This document shows, piece after piece, positions 62,253 to 64,000 of a stretch of 64,000 nucleotides of DNA; positions within the stretch are counted from its first letter, which is position 1; every line of letters starts with the position of its first letter. The stretch comes from Cotesia glomerata (Eukaryota; Arthropoda; Insecta; Hymenoptera; Braconidae). A program made the position numbers and the translations under genes. The stretch lies in contig NC_058160.1 in the NCBI RefSeq assembly GCF_020080835.1, positions 17,781,152 through 17,845,151 on the forward strand. Reading direction: 5' to 3'. The notes under the pieces are model-generated. The model made no database searches. It was not told the origin of the DNA and was given only the letters and a program-made list of their open reading frames with translations.

Positions 62253-62807
62253 CACGGTGAGAAATTTTTGTAGAAATTTACTATGCATACATAATAAGAC
62301 TGAACCTTAAAGACTCAATTCAAAATATTACCATAAAAATTTAAGAATATCATATTGTACCAATCGATATTTACTAGGGACCATAGTAAATTTGACCATG
62401 CAACTGTTACATAAACATATATAAAAAATTTTCGTAAACTGACAAAACAAAAACTGTTAGTGTGCTTAAAACTTTTCATTATAGTTCCATAGTAAAATTT
62501 CTGTTGCTCAGTCGACAATAAAAATTTATAAAAAAGTTTCACATTTAGTCACGTGTACTCGGTTTAAATTTAAAATTGTGACTATGAAATTTTCAAATGT
62601 CCCATAGTAAACGTATGCGCGTCAGTCGCTGCTTTGTTTTGTCAACATAAGTCTACAGACGCTATCAGTAGTGGTTAACGGTGTTATGAAAATTGCAATA
62701 AACATTAAGTTTTAAATAAATATTAATTTATAAATCCATTAACACATGAATAGTTAATGAAAATTTGTAAGATTCATAAATAATAAAATATTTAATAATT
62801 TACCGTG
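62253..62807. mobile_element. 555-bp TA-flanked MITE, deletion derivative of 54205-55314
   Basis: Starts CACGGTGAGAAATTTTTGTA and ends TTTACCGTG, with TA on both sides (62251-62252 and 62808-62809). It is an inverted, near-identical copy of about 54715-55314, so half of the parent is missing while both ends still match CACGGT...ACCGTG. It sits at the broken end of the LINE fragment. Confidence 0.8.
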
Positions 62808-63639
62808 TAAGACTCGAGGTTTATATTTTGTATACCACTCATATTTATTTATACATCTACAAGTAATAACCCGACAATGACTACGGAATGAGACATCTAA
62901 TAAAAGCCAATATAATTAAGGGATGACAATGACTGGGGGACGTTGTACTAGGACCCATCGCGTGAGGTCCTCATGAAGGGTGGCGTCGGAATGCCCCTAA
63001 CAATCTCTCTCGTAGTCCTCTCAACCCTCGTTGAGTGGGGGCGAGTCTTGTCACGGGCTGGGGGTACGGCCTTACGTCACAGATCTCGGGCCTCACGATA
63101 CTCGACAGCCGTCAGCCTCGGCAATAAGAATAGCGTTGCTTACAGTCGGCCGTCCTGATGATGCTCGCGTCCTCGCGACTAGTGGTCAGCTGCTCGTTCG
63201 AGTGACCATGTCACTTTTCCTGCTATATCACTATTTTCGACCTAAAATAATATTCGAGTATTATCAGCATTTGAAAAATATAAGATATCATGCAATATCA
63301 TGCAGCCATTCCTATTGTAAGATCAAAGCCGTTCTCGTTTTTATAAAAAATCAACAACACATTACTATTAGACAATAATCATGTGCATTCTCTACCTACT
63401 GGACTCAGGGCATGTGTCTATACCGCTGATCCAGTCATACATGCTTAAACTTTAGAACCGACCAATTGGCACCAGTGACTTCGTATCTGACTCAGCCGTC
63501 CACCGGATACGAATCACTACTTGCCATAGCTTGTCTGCAGCTCTAAATTTTAACATTCCATTCAATTTTCATGCGTACAATTTCAAGCTTAACCCATTTA
63601 CGTCGTTAGTACTCAATAACGATTGCATGCTTTGTATCA
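62808..63639. other. GC-richer segment of unknown origin
   Basis: About 62930-63215 is markedly GC-rich for this window, with open frames on the plus strand that match nothing I know. It may be a retroelement or LTR fragment. The rest (63216-63639) is unremarkable. Confidence 0.35.
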
Positions 63640-64000
63640 CCCCCTTTCCCCTATCCGTTCTTTCCCAACTCCCTTAAAAAAAAAATTTGCTTTAATATGG
63701 CTCTTTACCGTAAGATGGACGGTGGCGTTGTTTGCTCGGTGGGTCTTATATACGTGACTGAATATAGTAATCAGTACTTGTCTCGGATAGCTTAACTGGT
63801 AGAGCCCTTGGCGCGTAACCGAGAGATCTGGGTTCGATTCCCAGTCTGGGCTGTCTGATTATTTTTTCAACTACGGAAAAATCCCCACTGAGTAGGTCCC
63901 CCCCTTTCCCCTATCCGTTCTTTCCCAACTCCCTTAAAAAAATTTGCTTTAATATGGCTCTTTACCGTAAGATGGACGGTGGCGTTGTTTGCTCGGTGGG
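63640..64000 (+). repeat. ~260-bp tandem unit containing a tRNA-like head
   Basis: CCCCTTTCCCCTATCCGTTC through TACCGTAAGATGGACGGTGG starts at 63641 and again at 63901, a 260-bp step; the second unit runs off the edge. Between them lies the tRNA-like segment 63781-63852. The TACCGTAAGATGGACGGT word also occurs at 2884. Looks like a tRNA-derived repeat family in tandem. Confidence 0.6.
63781..63852 (+). other. tRNA-like sequence, probably a SINE head or pseudo-tRNA
   Basis: Folds as a near-complete cloverleaf: acceptor TCTCGGA/TCTGGGC (one mismatch, two G-U), D arm GCTT/GAGC, anticodon stem CTTGG/CCGAG, T arm CTGGG-TTCGATT-CCCAG. The anticodon loop is CGCGTAA, which would put CGT at 34-36, but position 33 is G where working tRNAs have U. 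Repeat context plus G33 argue against a functional tRNA. Confidence 0.6.

Noticed and set aside
63781..63852. Functional tRNA-Thr(CGT) gene
   Set aside because: Position 33 is G instead of U, the acceptor stem has a mismatch, and it lies in a tandem dispersed repeat.

Overview
The window is AT-rich eukaryotic DNA, most likely from an insect. The host genes have short GT-AG introns, their proteins look like insect homologues, and mobile elements fill most of the space between and inside them. A hymenopteran such as a parasitoid wasp would fit, but I cannot prove that from sequence alone. Two runs of exactly 100 N (9950-10049 and 56147-56246) show it is a scaffold with gaps of unknown size.

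Four host genes can be assembled exon by exon. (1) A MEAK7-type TLDc protein on the minus strand, 4772 down to the left edge, with its C-terminus outside the window. (2) TMEM115, a rhomboid-like Golgi membrane protein, plus strand, 20605-21928, 4 exons, 362 aa. (3) The E3 ligase Hakai (CBLL1), minus strand, 27153-25626, 4 exons, 426 aa. (4) A choline transporter-like protein of the CTL1/SLC44A1 type, minus strand, 53659-43030, 10 exons, 667 aa, with a 7.2 kb last intron. All reading frames join in phase.

The rest is a dense, nested transposon landscape. From left to right: paired copies of a dispersed element with an internal (GT)n tract, TTAA-flanked MITEs, a 1.35 kb TG...CA repeat, a 1.58 kb CCCGGG-ended element full of TGATCA-type repeats, a 4.4 kb foldback element with about 567-bp inverted arms around a ~163-bp tandem array, a PIF/Harbinger remnant, a 6.36 kb P-element-like transposon with a THAP-domain transposase, a separate inverted right end of the same P family, a 5.15 kb R1-clade LINE inserted in a CA microsatellite inside the CTL1 intron, several TA-flanked MITEs, and tRNA-derived repeats at the right edge.

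The most informative structures are these. (a) The stray P right end at 28933 and the P left end at 31853 carry the same 8-bp flank in inverted orientation, which points to an aberrant transposition that made a local inversion. (b) The GT/CA-bearing dispersed element looks like a DINE-1/Helentron-type family and acts as landing site for microsatellite-targeting R1-clade LINEs (two independent cases). (c) A MITE sits in one arm of the foldback element while the other arm preserves the empty site. I do not see a new defence or metabolic system; the novelty here lies in mobile-element architecture.
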